A program made the translations under genes and the position numbers. A DNA stretch of 13,180 nt from assembly GCA_031267205.1 (NCBI GenBank), contig JAIRZN010000045.1, positions 1-13,180 of the forward strand, given 5' to 3'. Below the pieces are notes generated by a model. It ran no database searches and had not been told where the DNA came from. It was given only the letters and a program-made list of their open reading frames with translations. Positions 7,648-13,180 of the stretch are shown here, piece by piece; within the stretch, counting starts at the first letter, position 1, and every line of letters begins with the position of its first letter. Origin of the DNA: Tannerellaceae bacterium. Its GTDB lineage: Bacteria; Bacteroidota; Bacteroidia; Bacteroidales; Tannerellaceae.

Positions 7648-7697
7648 CCCTTCAGCGAAGCGTCAAGCCAACGATCCATATCTCCCGTTTTTTATTC

Positions 7698-7998
7698 GTG
7701 GAAAGCCCCAAAACCAGCTCGTTGGAGGAGACTTTTTTTGTGGAAAACCTCCCGCAGCCGCATTGGTTAAAACTTATTTTGTGGAAAACGCCCCGACCGT
7801 CGCATTGGTTAAAATTAATTTTGTGGAAAGCTCCCCGACCGCCACAATGGTTAAAAATTATTTTGTGGAAAACGCCCCGCAGCCTCATTGGTTAAAATTT
7901 ATTTTGTGGGAAGCCTCCCGCAACACGATTGGACAAAACTTTTGTTGTGGAAAGCCTCCCGCAATGCGATTGGACAAAACTTTTTTTGTGGAAAGCCT
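7698..7998. repeat. Degenerate 41-42-bp tandem repeat array (about 7 units)
   Basis: Units begin with GTGGAAA or GTGGGAA at 7698, 7740, 7781, 7823, 7865, 7906 and 7947, with a fragment at 7988. Lengths are 42, 41, 42, 42, 41, 41 and 41 bp. A typical unit is GTGGAAA, then a C/G-rich part such as CGCCCCGCAGCC, then CATTGGTTAAAA, then TTATTTT. Units 2-5 form one subtype with CATTGGTTAAAA or CAATGGTTAAAA. Units 6-7 form a second with CGATTGGACAAAAC, and unit 1 is more diverged. Each unit keeps an A-run facing a T-run, for example ACAAAA-C-TTTTGT in unit 6. The array lies between the 3' end of the BspA-like gene and the rpoN promoter module. The mixed 41/42 periods shift the reading frame, so it is unlikely to be coding. 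Confidence 0.88.
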
Positions 7999-8111
7999 GG
8001 GCCGCTACTTTGTCCGCGCCGCATTCCCTGTTACCCATGCGCCGTCGTTTTGGAGGAACTGGGGAACAAAGGTAAATAAGCCGCAGGCATCGGGGCTGTC
8101 GTCGTTACTTT

Positions 8112-9638
8112 TCATTCGGCGGCTGTTTCAAGTATCGTGCCGAAGTTTTTCCAGACCTCTGCGGCGGCGTATAGGGATTCTGCCCCGGCGGGCACGTACA
8201 GGGTGCAGCTTGATAAGTTTACATCCTTGAATACATAATACCATTCGGATATGACTAACGGTGTTGGCAGGGAAACGGTAATATCCTTTAAGCCGGCGCA
8301 AGAATCAAAGGCGTACCATCCGATGGCTGTCACCGAGCTGGGGATTGCTACCGAGGCGAGACTGCTGCAATACTCAAAGGCATTCCATCCGATGGCTGTC
8401 ACCGAGTTGGGGATTGCTACCGAGGCGAGGCTGCCGCAATGACTAAAGGCATTATTCCCGATGGCCGTCACCGAGTTAGGGATTGTTATGGAGACGAGGG
8501 CGGAGCAACCGCGAAAGGAATTATTTTCAATAGCCGTCACCGAGTTGGGGATTACTACGGAGGCAAGGTTGGAGCAATAAGCAAAGGCATACCATCCGAT
8601 GGCCGTCACCGAGTTGGGGATTACTACCGAGATGAGGCTGACGCAACCATAAAGTGCAGAGGGAGCGATTGTCGTCACGGAAGAAGGTATGATAAAGGAT
8701 CCGCTTTTGCCGGCGGGATAGGTATGCAATAAGCTTTTGCCTTTGTTGTAAAGCGCTCCGTCCTGAGACGCCCACGATATGTTTTCGTCATCTACATTGA
8801 TTTCAGTCAGCGCTTGACACGATTCAAAGGCGCCACTTCCGATTGTCGTCACCGACTTAGTGATTGTTATGGAAGCAAGTCCGGCGCAAGCCCTGAAAGC
8901 CTTTTCTCCGATAGTTTCTACCGAATTACCGATTGTTATTTCAGTGAGGGCGGCGCAATCAGCAAAGGCGAAGTCTCCAACCTCCGTTACCGAGCTGGGG
9001 ATTGTTACCGAGGCGAGGCCGCTGCAATAATTAAAGGCATGACTTCCGATAGTCCTTACCGAGCTGCCGATCGTTACTTCAGTAAGGGCGTCACAACTAA
9101 GGAAAGCATAACTCCCGATTGTCGTCACGGAAGAAGGTATGGTAAACGGCCCGCTCTTGCCACCGGGACAGGTATGCAGCAGGCTTTTGCTTTTGTCGTA
9201 AAGCGCTCCGTCTTCAGACGCCCATGATATGTTTCCGTCAGCTACATTTATATCCGTCAGCATATCACAATAACTAAAAGCCTGGTCTCCGATAGTCTCT
9301 ACCGAGTTAGGGATTGTTATGGAAGCAAGGGCGGCGCAAGAATCAAAAGCCCCCTCTCTGATAGTCTTTACCGAGTTAGGGATTATTACTGAGGTAAGAC
9401 TGTTGCGATTATTCCTGAAAGCGCCGCCTCCGATAGCCGATACCGTATAAGTAGAACCGCCTTCCGCCTTAACGCCAACGGATGGGATGGTTACATCGCC
9501 ACCCACGCCGGAGTATCCAATCAGCGTGCAGTCGGAGCCGTTCTCACGAAAGGTGAAGTCCCCGTCCGTAAAATCTGCGAATACAGGGAATGTGCAAGCA
9601 AAGCATATAGCGGTCAATAAAAATGTCTTGATTTTCAT
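8112..9638 (-). CDS. BspA-like secreted leucine-rich repeat protein (LRR_5)
   Basis: This 508-residue surface or secreted protein is made of BspA-type LRR_5 repeats, a family that includes adhesins binding host proteins. I start it at the ATG at 9638, which gives a clean type I signal peptide (MKIKTFLLTAICFACTFPVFA, cut after A21). The longer open frame to 9725 begins upstream of the predicted transcription start. After a short N-terminal domain (22-65), 23-residue repeats of the form IPNSVTAIGxxAFxxCxxLxxV fill about 66-455. A non-canonical block, INVADGNISWAS...GALYDKSKSLLHT (130-156), recurs at 280-306, exactly 150 residues later. The last five repeats (about 341-450) are nearly identical. 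The C-terminus (YVPAGAESLYAAAEVWKNFGTI) is a common ending of such proteins. No anchoring motif is obvious. It is monocistronic, with its own promoter (9696-9726). Confidence 0.92.
   Translation of the reverse strand: MKIKTFLLTAICFACTFPVFADFTDGDFTFRENGSDCTLIGYSGVGGDVTIPSVGVKAEGGSTYTVSAIGGGAFRNNRNSLTSVIIPNSVKTIREGAFDSCAALASITIPNSVETIGDQAFSYCDMLTDINVADGNISWASEDGALYDKSKSLLHTCPGGKSGPFTIPSSVTTIGSYAFLSCDALTEVTIGSSVRTIGSHAFNYCSGLASVTIPSSVTEVGDFAFADCAALTEITIGNSVETIGEKAFRACAGLASITITKSVTTIGSGAFESCQALTEINVDDENISWASQDGALYNKGKSLLHTYPAGKSGSFIIPSSVTTIAPSALYGCVSLISVVIPNSVTAIGWYAFAYCSNLASVVIPNSVTAIENNSFRGCSALVSITIPNSVTAIGNNAFSHCGSLASVAIPNSVTAIGWNAFEYCSSLASVAIPSSVTAIGWYAFDSCAGLKDITVSLPTPLVISEWYYVFKDVNLSSCTLYVPAGAESLYAAAEVWKNFGTILETAAE
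8289..8618. repeat. Near-identical 69-bp coding repeats in the BspA-like gene
   Basis: DNA coding for residues of about 341-450 repeats with a 69-bp period. For example, CGATGGCTGT recurs at 8321 and 8390, followed in each by CACCGAG, a GGGATTGCTACCGAGGCGAG stretch and a coding change or two. This is closer than the older repeats upstream and suggests recent amplification. Confidence 0.85.
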
Positions 9639-9695
9639 ACATGTAAAATTTTGAAGTATTGTTTTTGCCGGAGTAAAACGCTCGTTTATTCCCAA

Positions 9696-9726
9696 CAAAT
9701 ATATAGCATAAAATGAATTGTACAAA
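9696..9726 (-). promoter_or_regulatory. Promoter of the BspA-like gene
   Basis: On the minus strand TTTG (9726-9723) and TATATTTG (9703-9696) are separated by 19 nt, a perfect match to the Bacteroidetes consensus. The inferred start lies near 9690, upstream of the ATG at 9638 and downstream of the alternative start at 9725. Confidence 0.75.
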
Positions 9727-9756
9727 ATCGGTTACGTTGGTAGCTGCCTGGAGACT

Positions 9757-9768
9757 AATCACGTGATT
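9757..9768. promoter_or_regulatory. 12-bp perfect palindrome, possible operator
   Basis: AATCACGTGATT is fully self-complementary. It overlaps the -33 region of the ugd promoter by two bases and lies about 30 bp upstream of the divergent bspA-like promoter. A dimeric regulator is plausible, but none is identified. Confidence 0.4.
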
Positions 9769-9797
9769 TCGAGTATTCGGATTTTTATCTAAATTTG
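9767..9797 (+). promoter_or_regulatory. Promoter of ugd
   Basis: TTTC (9767-9770) and TAAATTTG (9790-9797) are 19 nt apart. The -7 box is perfect and the -33 matches three of four bases. The inferred leader is about 95 nt. Confidence 0.65.
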
Positions 9798-9899
9798 CCG
9801 CACAAAAAAACTATCATGAAACGAGCATTCAAGACGTGCACACGGACGCATGAACATGACGCGAGTTCCATATGACCTTTAAAAACAAATTATGCACAT

Positions 9900-11213
9900 A
9901 TGAAAATAGCTATTGTAGGAACAGGATACGTAGGATTAGTTACCGGAACATGTTTCGCCGAAATGGGGACAGAGGTGTATTGCGTGGATGTAGACCGCGA
10001 AAAAATAGAGAACCTTAAACAGGGAGTCATGCCCATCTACGAGCCGGGGCTTGAAGAGATGGTCGTAAGGAATCACCAATGCGGCAGGCTCGTGTTCACT
10101 ACCGAGTTGAAGGACTGCATTGACGAGGTCGAAGTCCTCTTCTCCGCCGTAGGCACTCCTCCCGACGAGGACGGGAGCGCCGACATGAGGTACGTCCTCA
10201 ACGTAGCCCGCGAGGTAGGGCGCAACATGAACCGTTACCTCTTAGTAGTAACGAAAAGTACCGTTCCCGTCGGTACGGCGCAAAGGATAAAGGCAGTTAT
10301 ACGCGAAGAATTGGACAAGCGGGGAGTAGACATTGACTTTGACGTGGCCTCAAACCCGGAGTTCCTCAAGGAAGGCGCCGCCATCAAAGACTTTATGAGT
10401 CCCGACCGCGTAGTCGTGGGTATAGAATCGGAAAGAGCGGAGAAGTTGATGAGCAAGCTCTACCGTCCGTTCCTGTTGAATAATTTCCGTGTCATATACA
10501 TGGACGTTCCCTCGGCCGAGATGACCAAGTACGCCGCTAACGCCATGCTGGCAACCCGTATCAGCTTTATTAACGATATAGCAAACCTGTGCGAGATTGT
10601 GGGAGCGGACGTTAATATGGTGCGCAAAGGTATCGGTTCGGACGCCCGCATCGGGAGCCGCTTCCTGTACCCCGGTTGCGGATACGGCGGTTCATGCTTC
10701 CCCAAAGATGTCAAAGCCTTGATACAAACAGGGCGTCAGAACGGCTATAACCTGCGGCTGCTGCAAGCTGTGGAGGATGTGAACGAAGAGCAGAAGGGCA
10801 TATTATTCCGCAAGTTGGAGAAGCATTACAACGGCGAGTTGAAGGACAAACATATCGCCCTCTGGGGATTGGCCTTCAAGCCTGAAACCGACGATATGCG
10901 GGAAGCTCCTTCCTTAGTATTGATAGACAAACTGCTTGCGGCGGGCTGTACGGTCCGCGTCTACGACCCTGTCTCAATGCACGAAGCGAAGAGGCGTTTC
11001 GCGACGCGGCTGTATTATGCAAAGGATATATACGACGCGGTAGTAGACGCCGACGCTCTTGTGCTGGTGACAGAATGGAAAGAGTTCCGCTTGCCTTCAT
11101 GGTCGGCCGTAAAGAAACTGATGAACGCCCCCTTGGTACTCGATGGCCGCAATATCTACGAAACAAGCGAATTGGAAGAGTACGGGTTTACCTATCACCG
11201 TATAGGGCGTTGA
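9900..11213 (+). CDS. ugd: UDP-glucose 6-dehydrogenase
   Basis: This enzyme oxidises UDP-glucose to UDP-glucuronate with two NAD+, feeding capsule, exopolysaccharide or LPS sugar synthesis in the cytoplasm. The 437-residue protein starts with the NAD-binding Rossmann motif GTGYVG (7-12). It contains SNPEFLKEG (151-159), the substrate-site lysine region EMTKYAANAMLATRISFIN (207-225; K210, N214) and the catalytic cysteine C266 in GCGYGGSCFPKD. The C-terminal UDP-binding domain includes WGLAFKPETDDMREAPS. Length is normal. It is transcribed alone and in the opposite direction from its neighbours, with a promoter at 9767-9797 and a hairpin at its stop codon. No polysaccharide gene cluster is visible around it. 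The closely related UDP-ManNAc dehydrogenase is less likely given the motifs. Confidence 0.95.
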   Translation: MKIAIVGTGYVGLVTGTCFAEMGTEVYCVDVDREKIENLKQGVMPIYEPGLEEMVVRNHQCGRLVFTTELKDCIDEVEVLFSAVGTPPDEDGSADMRYVLNVAREVGRNMNRYLLVVTKSTVPVGTAQRIKAVIREELDKRGVDIDFDVASNPEFLKEGAAIKDFMSPDRVVVGIESERAEKLMSKLYRPFLLNNFRVIYMDVPSAEMTKYAANAMLATRISFINDIANLCEIVGADVNMVRKGIGSDARIGSRFLYPGCGYGGSCFPKDVKALIQTGRQNGYNLRLLQAVEDVNEEQKGILFRKLEKHYNGELKDKHIALWGLAFKPETDDMREAPSLVLIDKLLAAGCTVRVYDPVSMHEAKRRFATRLYYAKDIYDAVVDADALVLVTEWKEFRLPSWSAVKKLMNAPLVLDGRNIYETSELEEYGFTYHRIGR

Positions 11214-11230
11214 GGCGACACCCCCGCCTC
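11212..11230. terminator. Hairpin between convergent ugd and phosphoesterase genes
   Basis: GAGGCG (11212-11217) pairs perfectly with CGCCTC (11225-11230) around a 7-nt loop, in the 27-bp gap between two convergent genes. No real T-run follows on either strand, so it is at best a weak or bidirectional terminator. Confidence 0.4.
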
Positions 11231-11240
11231 CGGCCTTTCG

Positions 11241-12521
11241 TCAGAGGTAGGAAAACTCCATTACGGAGGGAAAGTTCGGCTCATTGAAAGGTATATAAGC
11301 TCCAAAGAAGGTGATATATACCTTCTTTTCTTTTGTGTCTACCGCATAAATATTGAAACTGTTACTTATGAGGCTGCTTGGGATGCGGTGCACCCGGTTA
11401 TAAACCGAGTTCGATTCGCTGGGCGACTGGTTGCTGCAAAGTATCATCTTTTGAGGAGGAAGGATAGCGCCGGTGTTACGGACATCAAAAAGCGCAAAAC
11501 AGTGAGCATGTCCTCCCAAGTAACAGACAAACTCGCCGGTGGCGTCCGAAAAGTCAAAGCCCGCATTTATACCTACCCTTTGCGGGAACAATATGTTCGG
11601 ATACGTCTTGTCTATAATGGAGCGCGTGCGGAATGCCTCTATTATCTCAGGCACTAATTTCCATGTATGCACAAAATCAGCGTCGCGAAGGTATGATTCC
11701 TGCAAGGTAGCCTTCCCTTTCCAGGCGCTTTCCTGGAAGGGGAAATGCGCCAGGACAATCACGCTATGCCGGTCGCTCATTCCTTCCTTGAGGGCTACAT
11801 TGCCCAGCCAGTTGATTTGCTCCTGCGAATAGATGGTATAATGCAAGGCGTCATACTCGCTTCCGGGCTGGTCTAACATATAGAGTGCAATGATACGGAT
11901 CATTCCTCCTTGGGGATTAGGCACATCGGCGTAATAGTAACTCTTCCCCGGCAGGATTTTTCCCTGAGGATAATTAGTATGCCTGTTGATTGCTTCCGCC
12001 AACTCGCCTGACGTGATGTAAGCGTCTTTCCTGTTATCCATATTGGCGTCGTGGTTGCCGTAACAGGAGAAGGTGGGGATATAGTTCTCCGCATAAAGGT
12101 GATGGAAGAAAGACTCCATGTTTTCGCGCGCAATTTTCGCAGGCGCATTACTGATGTGATCTCCCGTTTCGACCATTGCATCTATCCTCAACTCCCGCTG
12201 GTTGGCGAAAACGACCGATTCGATAAGGTTGTTCGGGTGCGACGCATGATTCCCCGTTGACCACCCAGAAAGGTGAGGGTCGGAAATATGTATAAGCTTG
12301 AAACGCTCCTCCCGTTCGGACGGATTCTCCCCGTTATACATGATAAGGGAAACACGCTCCATCGCTTCAATATTATTGACGGTATAGTAGAATTTATTGT
12401 CGCCGCGCAACATATTGTCGTCGACATCATCATTTTTCCTACAGCAAACCATAAGAGCGGCAACTAAGAGCCACAGCGCATATATCCTGATATTTGTATG
12501 TAAACCGTGCATTATTATCAT
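11241..12521 (-). CDS. Calcineurin-like metallophosphoesterase, probable lipoprotein
   Basis: This 426-residue protein has a complete metallophosphoesterase metal site: D81 and H83 (ISDPH), D121 (ETGDH), the GNHD box at 155-158, H259 (LAHFPF) and GHAH at 337-340. The N-terminus (residues 5-27) is a positively charged then hydrophobic signal ending in two cysteines (LMVCCRK). A lipoprotein is suggested, although V or C before the cysteine is an atypical lipobox. The following acidic stretch (NDDVDDN) would act as a linker. ATG codons at 12521 and 12512 are both possible starts; I keep the first. The substrate is unknown, and the family includes phosphatases, phosphodiesterases and nucleotidases. 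The gene stands alone, with its own promoter in a repeated 111-bp module. It converges with ugd. Confidence 0.88.
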   Translation of the reverse strand: MIIMHGLHTNIRIYALWLLVAALMVCCRKNDDVDDNMLRGDNKFYYTVNNIEAMERVSLIMYNGENPSEREERFKLIHISDPHLSGWSTGNHASHPNNLIESVVFANQRELRIDAMVETGDHISNAPAKIARENMESFFHHLYAENYIPTFSCYGNHDANMDNRKDAYITSGELAEAINRHTNYPQGKILPGKSYYYADVPNPQGGMIRIIALYMLDQPGSEYDALHYTIYSQEQINWLGNVALKEGMSDRHSVIVLAHFPFQESAWKGKATLQESYLRDADFVHTWKLVPEIIEAFRTRSIIDKTYPNILFPQRVGINAGFDFSDATGEFVCYLGGHAHCFALFDVRNTGAILPPQKMILCSNQSPSESNSVYNRVHRIPSSLISNSFNIYAVDTKEKKVYITFFGAYIPFNEPNFPSVMEFSYL

Positions 12522-12541
12522 TATTAGTTGTTATCAGCTCC

Positions 12542-12574
12542 CAAATATACAAGATAAAGCCGTAATATCACAAA
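12542..12574 (-). promoter_or_regulatory. Promoter of the phosphoesterase gene
   Basis: On the minus strand TTTG (12574-12571) and TATATTTG (12549-12542) are 21 nt apart, a perfect match to both boxes of the Bacteroidetes consensus. The leader before the ATG would be about 15 nt. Confidence 0.75.
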
Positions 12575-12581
12575 GATGGAT

Positions 12582-12604
12582 AAAAACGGGAGGTTTCTTC
12601 TCCC
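12582..12604 (-). terminator. Intrinsic terminator inside module copy 2
   Basis: On the minus strand GGGAG (12604-12600) pairs with CTCCC (12592-12588) across a 7-nt loop and is followed by GTTTTTATC. No minus-strand gene is visible upstream of it, so what it would terminate is unclear. Confidence 0.55.
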
Positions 12605-12693
12605 TTCGGTGAAGAGCCAAGCCCATCCTTTATACCTTTCGTTTGTTTATTCATTAAGCGCTTATTTCTATTGATATGAAAATACACTTGACG

Positions 12694-12719
12694 TGCATAA
12701 AGACAGTGTCTTTTGTGCA
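12694..12719. repeat. Extended hairpin / inverted repeat
   Basis: TGCA-T-AAAGAC-AGT-GTCTTT-TG-TGCA forms a near-symmetric 26-bp dyad with a 6-bp perfect inner stem. It could be an operator, a transcript structure or a weak terminator; nothing decides between these. Confidence 0.5.
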
Positions 12720-12794
12720 GTTTATGATGGGAAGCAATGTGCAAAAGTAGAGAGTTAAAGAAACAACCGATTCATAAAAAAACAGCGTGAAAAA

Positions 12795-12824
12795 ATTGGA
12801 CGGTTAAAAAAAGTCATACCTTCG
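12795..12824 (+). promoter_or_regulatory. Possible promoter of the 6-bladed beta-propeller gene
   Basis: TACCTTCG (12817-12824) differs from TAnnTTTG at one base, and ATTG (12795-12798) lies 18 nt upstream, slightly short of the usual 19-21. It implies a leader of about 125 nt, which includes the complementary segments TCAGGCG (12836-12842) and CGCCTGA (12909-12915). Confidence 0.4.
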
Positions 12825-12953
12825 CGTATCCGCAATCAGGCGCTATGTAATACCTGTATTTATCAATGGCTTTGTCCGAGCCCTTCCGATAATGGAATTG
12901 TTATTGATCGCCTGAATCTTTGTCATATAAGCAATAAATAAAAAAAATACATA

Positions 12954-13180
12954 ATGAAGAATGCAACTGCAATTTTAGCAACTATCCTGTTTGTAACGGC
13001 AGGATTCGCAGGATGTAAGCCATCCGGCGCCACAAATGATGACCTTATCACGGTCGACGTTACGGCAAACTACCCAAAGAAGGAACTCATCCTTCAGGAT
13101 TGTTTTGATGTGGAATACGTTCCGCTGGAAACCACGGACGAGTTTATTACCAGAGCTAATATACAAACCATTAGCAAGGA
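12954..13180 (+). CDS. 6-bladed beta-propeller lipoprotein (N-terminal part)
   Basis: The first 75 codons are present; the gene runs off the window. The N-terminus (MKNATAILATILFVTAGFAGC) is a lipoprotein signal with the lipobox FAGC and lipidated C21. The mature part contains DCFDVEYVPLETTDEFI, a phrase characteristic of the Bacteroidetes '6-bladed beta-propeller' (DUF4934-type) lipoproteins. These are abundant and of mostly unknown function, often near transport or polysaccharide-use genes. The ATG at 12954 follows an A-rich leader typical of Bacteroidetes translation starts. The assignment rests on a short stretch but the phrase is distinctive. Its partner genes lie beyond the right edge. 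Confidence 0.75.
   Translation, partial: MKNATAILATILFVTAGFAGCKPSGATNDDLITVDVTANYPKKELILQDCFDVEYVPLETTDEFITRANIQTISK

Larger units (their letters stand above)
7587..7697 (-). repeat. 111-bp terminator+promoter module, copy 1
   Basis: This segment upstream of rpoN matches 12542-12652 along its whole length. By eye it is about three quarters identical with a few short gaps, and the first 34 bp match at 29 positions. In minus-strand order it contains a small hairpin CTTC-GCT-GAAG, a G/C stem with a T-run, and a promoter. The copy ends at 7697, exactly where the 41-42-bp array begins. Confidence 0.75.
9639..9899. other. Divergent intergenic region between bspA-like and ugd
   Basis: This region holds back-to-back promoters for the BspA-like gene (minus) and ugd (plus) and a perfect 12-bp palindrome AATCACGTGATT at 9757-9768. 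The ugd leader, about 95 nt, contains a 19-codon open frame at 9816-9875. That frame has no recognisable product and may be chance. Nothing else is evident. Confidence 0.6.
12542..12652 (-). repeat. 111-bp terminator+promoter module, copy 2
   Basis: This is the second copy of the module described at 7587-7697, upstream of the phosphoesterase gene. The promoter end is the best conserved part. The small hairpin is kept as CTTC-ACC-GAAG with a changed loop, and the terminator stem is rebuilt from different bases (GGGAG/CTCCC). The 41-42-bp array does not follow this copy. Confidence 0.75.
12522..12953. other. Regulatory region between divergent genes
   Basis: No confident gene is present in this 432-bp stretch. 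It holds the phosphoesterase promoter and module copy 2 (12542-12652), the 10-bp palindrome TAAGCGCTTA (12655-12664), a hairpin at 12694-12719 and a plus-strand promoter at 12795-12824. A 24-codon open frame at 12676-12750, starting MKIHLTCIKTVSFV and resembling a truncated signal peptide, is unproven. Confidence 0.5.

Noticed and set aside
7652..7888. 78-residue minus-strand open frame with FHKINFNQC-like repeats
   Set aside because: It is a translation of the same non-coding repeat array, with no start signal and no recognisable family.
7698..7998. CRISPR array
   Set aside because: Adjacent units are similar along their full length, so there are no constant repeats alternating with unique spacers, and no cas genes are nearby.
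7631..8230. 199-residue plus-strand open frame through the array
   Set aside because: It is open only because of repeat composition. The mixed 41/42-bp units shift the frame, giving changing peptide repeats, and its 3' part is antisense to the BspA-like gene.
9639..9725. Longer start for the BspA-like protein
   Set aside because: It lies upstream of the inferred transcription start and would bury the clean signal peptide that begins at 9638.

Overview
The window looks like a chromosomal segment of a gut- or oral-type Bacteroidales (Bacteroides/Parabacteroides/Tannerella relatives). The evidence is: several promoters of the Bacteroidetes type (-7 box TAnnTTTG with a TTTG-like -33 box 19-21 bp upstream), a BspA-type leucine-rich repeat surface protein, an IspG of the large form with an inserted domain, a DUF47+Pit phosphate pair, and the start of a '6-bladed beta-propeller' lipoprotein gene. 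The exact genus cannot be fixed from the sequence alone.

Layout. (1) 1-244: non-coding DNA downstream of pit. (2) 245-1902, minus strand: a two-gene phosphate unit, DUF47/PhoU-like regulator followed by a Pit transporter. (3) 2016-7537, minus strand: a tight operon read right to left: rpoN (sigma-54), a PAP2-like membrane protein, gcvH, purE, ispG and an MBL-fold hydrolase. Gaps are -1 to 24 nt, there is a recognisable promoter in front of rpoN, and a strong intrinsic terminator follows the MBL gene. (4) 7587-7998: a 111-bp terminator+promoter module abutting an array of about seven 41-42-bp tandem repeats. (5) 8112-9638, minus strand: a secreted BspA-like LRR protein. (6) 9639-9899: a divergent promoter region with a perfect 12-bp palindrome. 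(7) 9900-11213, plus strand: UDP-glucose 6-dehydrogenase, convergent with (8) 11241-12521, minus strand: a calcineurin-like phosphoesterase with a lipoprotein-like N-terminus. (9) 12522-12953: a regulatory stretch carrying a second copy of the 111-bp module, a hairpin and a plus-strand promoter. (10) 12954 to the end, plus strand: the first 75 codons of a 6-bladed beta-propeller lipoprotein.

How the genes relate: the long operon joins a global regulator (sigma-54) to housekeeping metabolism (glycine cleavage, purine synthesis, non-mevalonate isoprenoid synthesis). The phosphate pair is a separate transcription unit. The bspA, ugd and phosphoesterase genes each appear to have their own promoter.

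The most interesting non-genic signals are: (a) the 111-bp module shared by the upstream regions of rpoN and the phosphoesterase, which contains both an intrinsic terminator and a promoter; (b) the degenerate 41-42-bp array that starts exactly where one copy of that module ends; (c) two short perfect or near-perfect tandem duplications (15 and 16 bp) that each span a start codon; and (d) internal 150-residue and 69-bp repeats in the BspA-like gene. I see no complete undescribed defence or biosynthetic system. The terminator-promoter module with its adjoining array is the best candidate for something not previously described.
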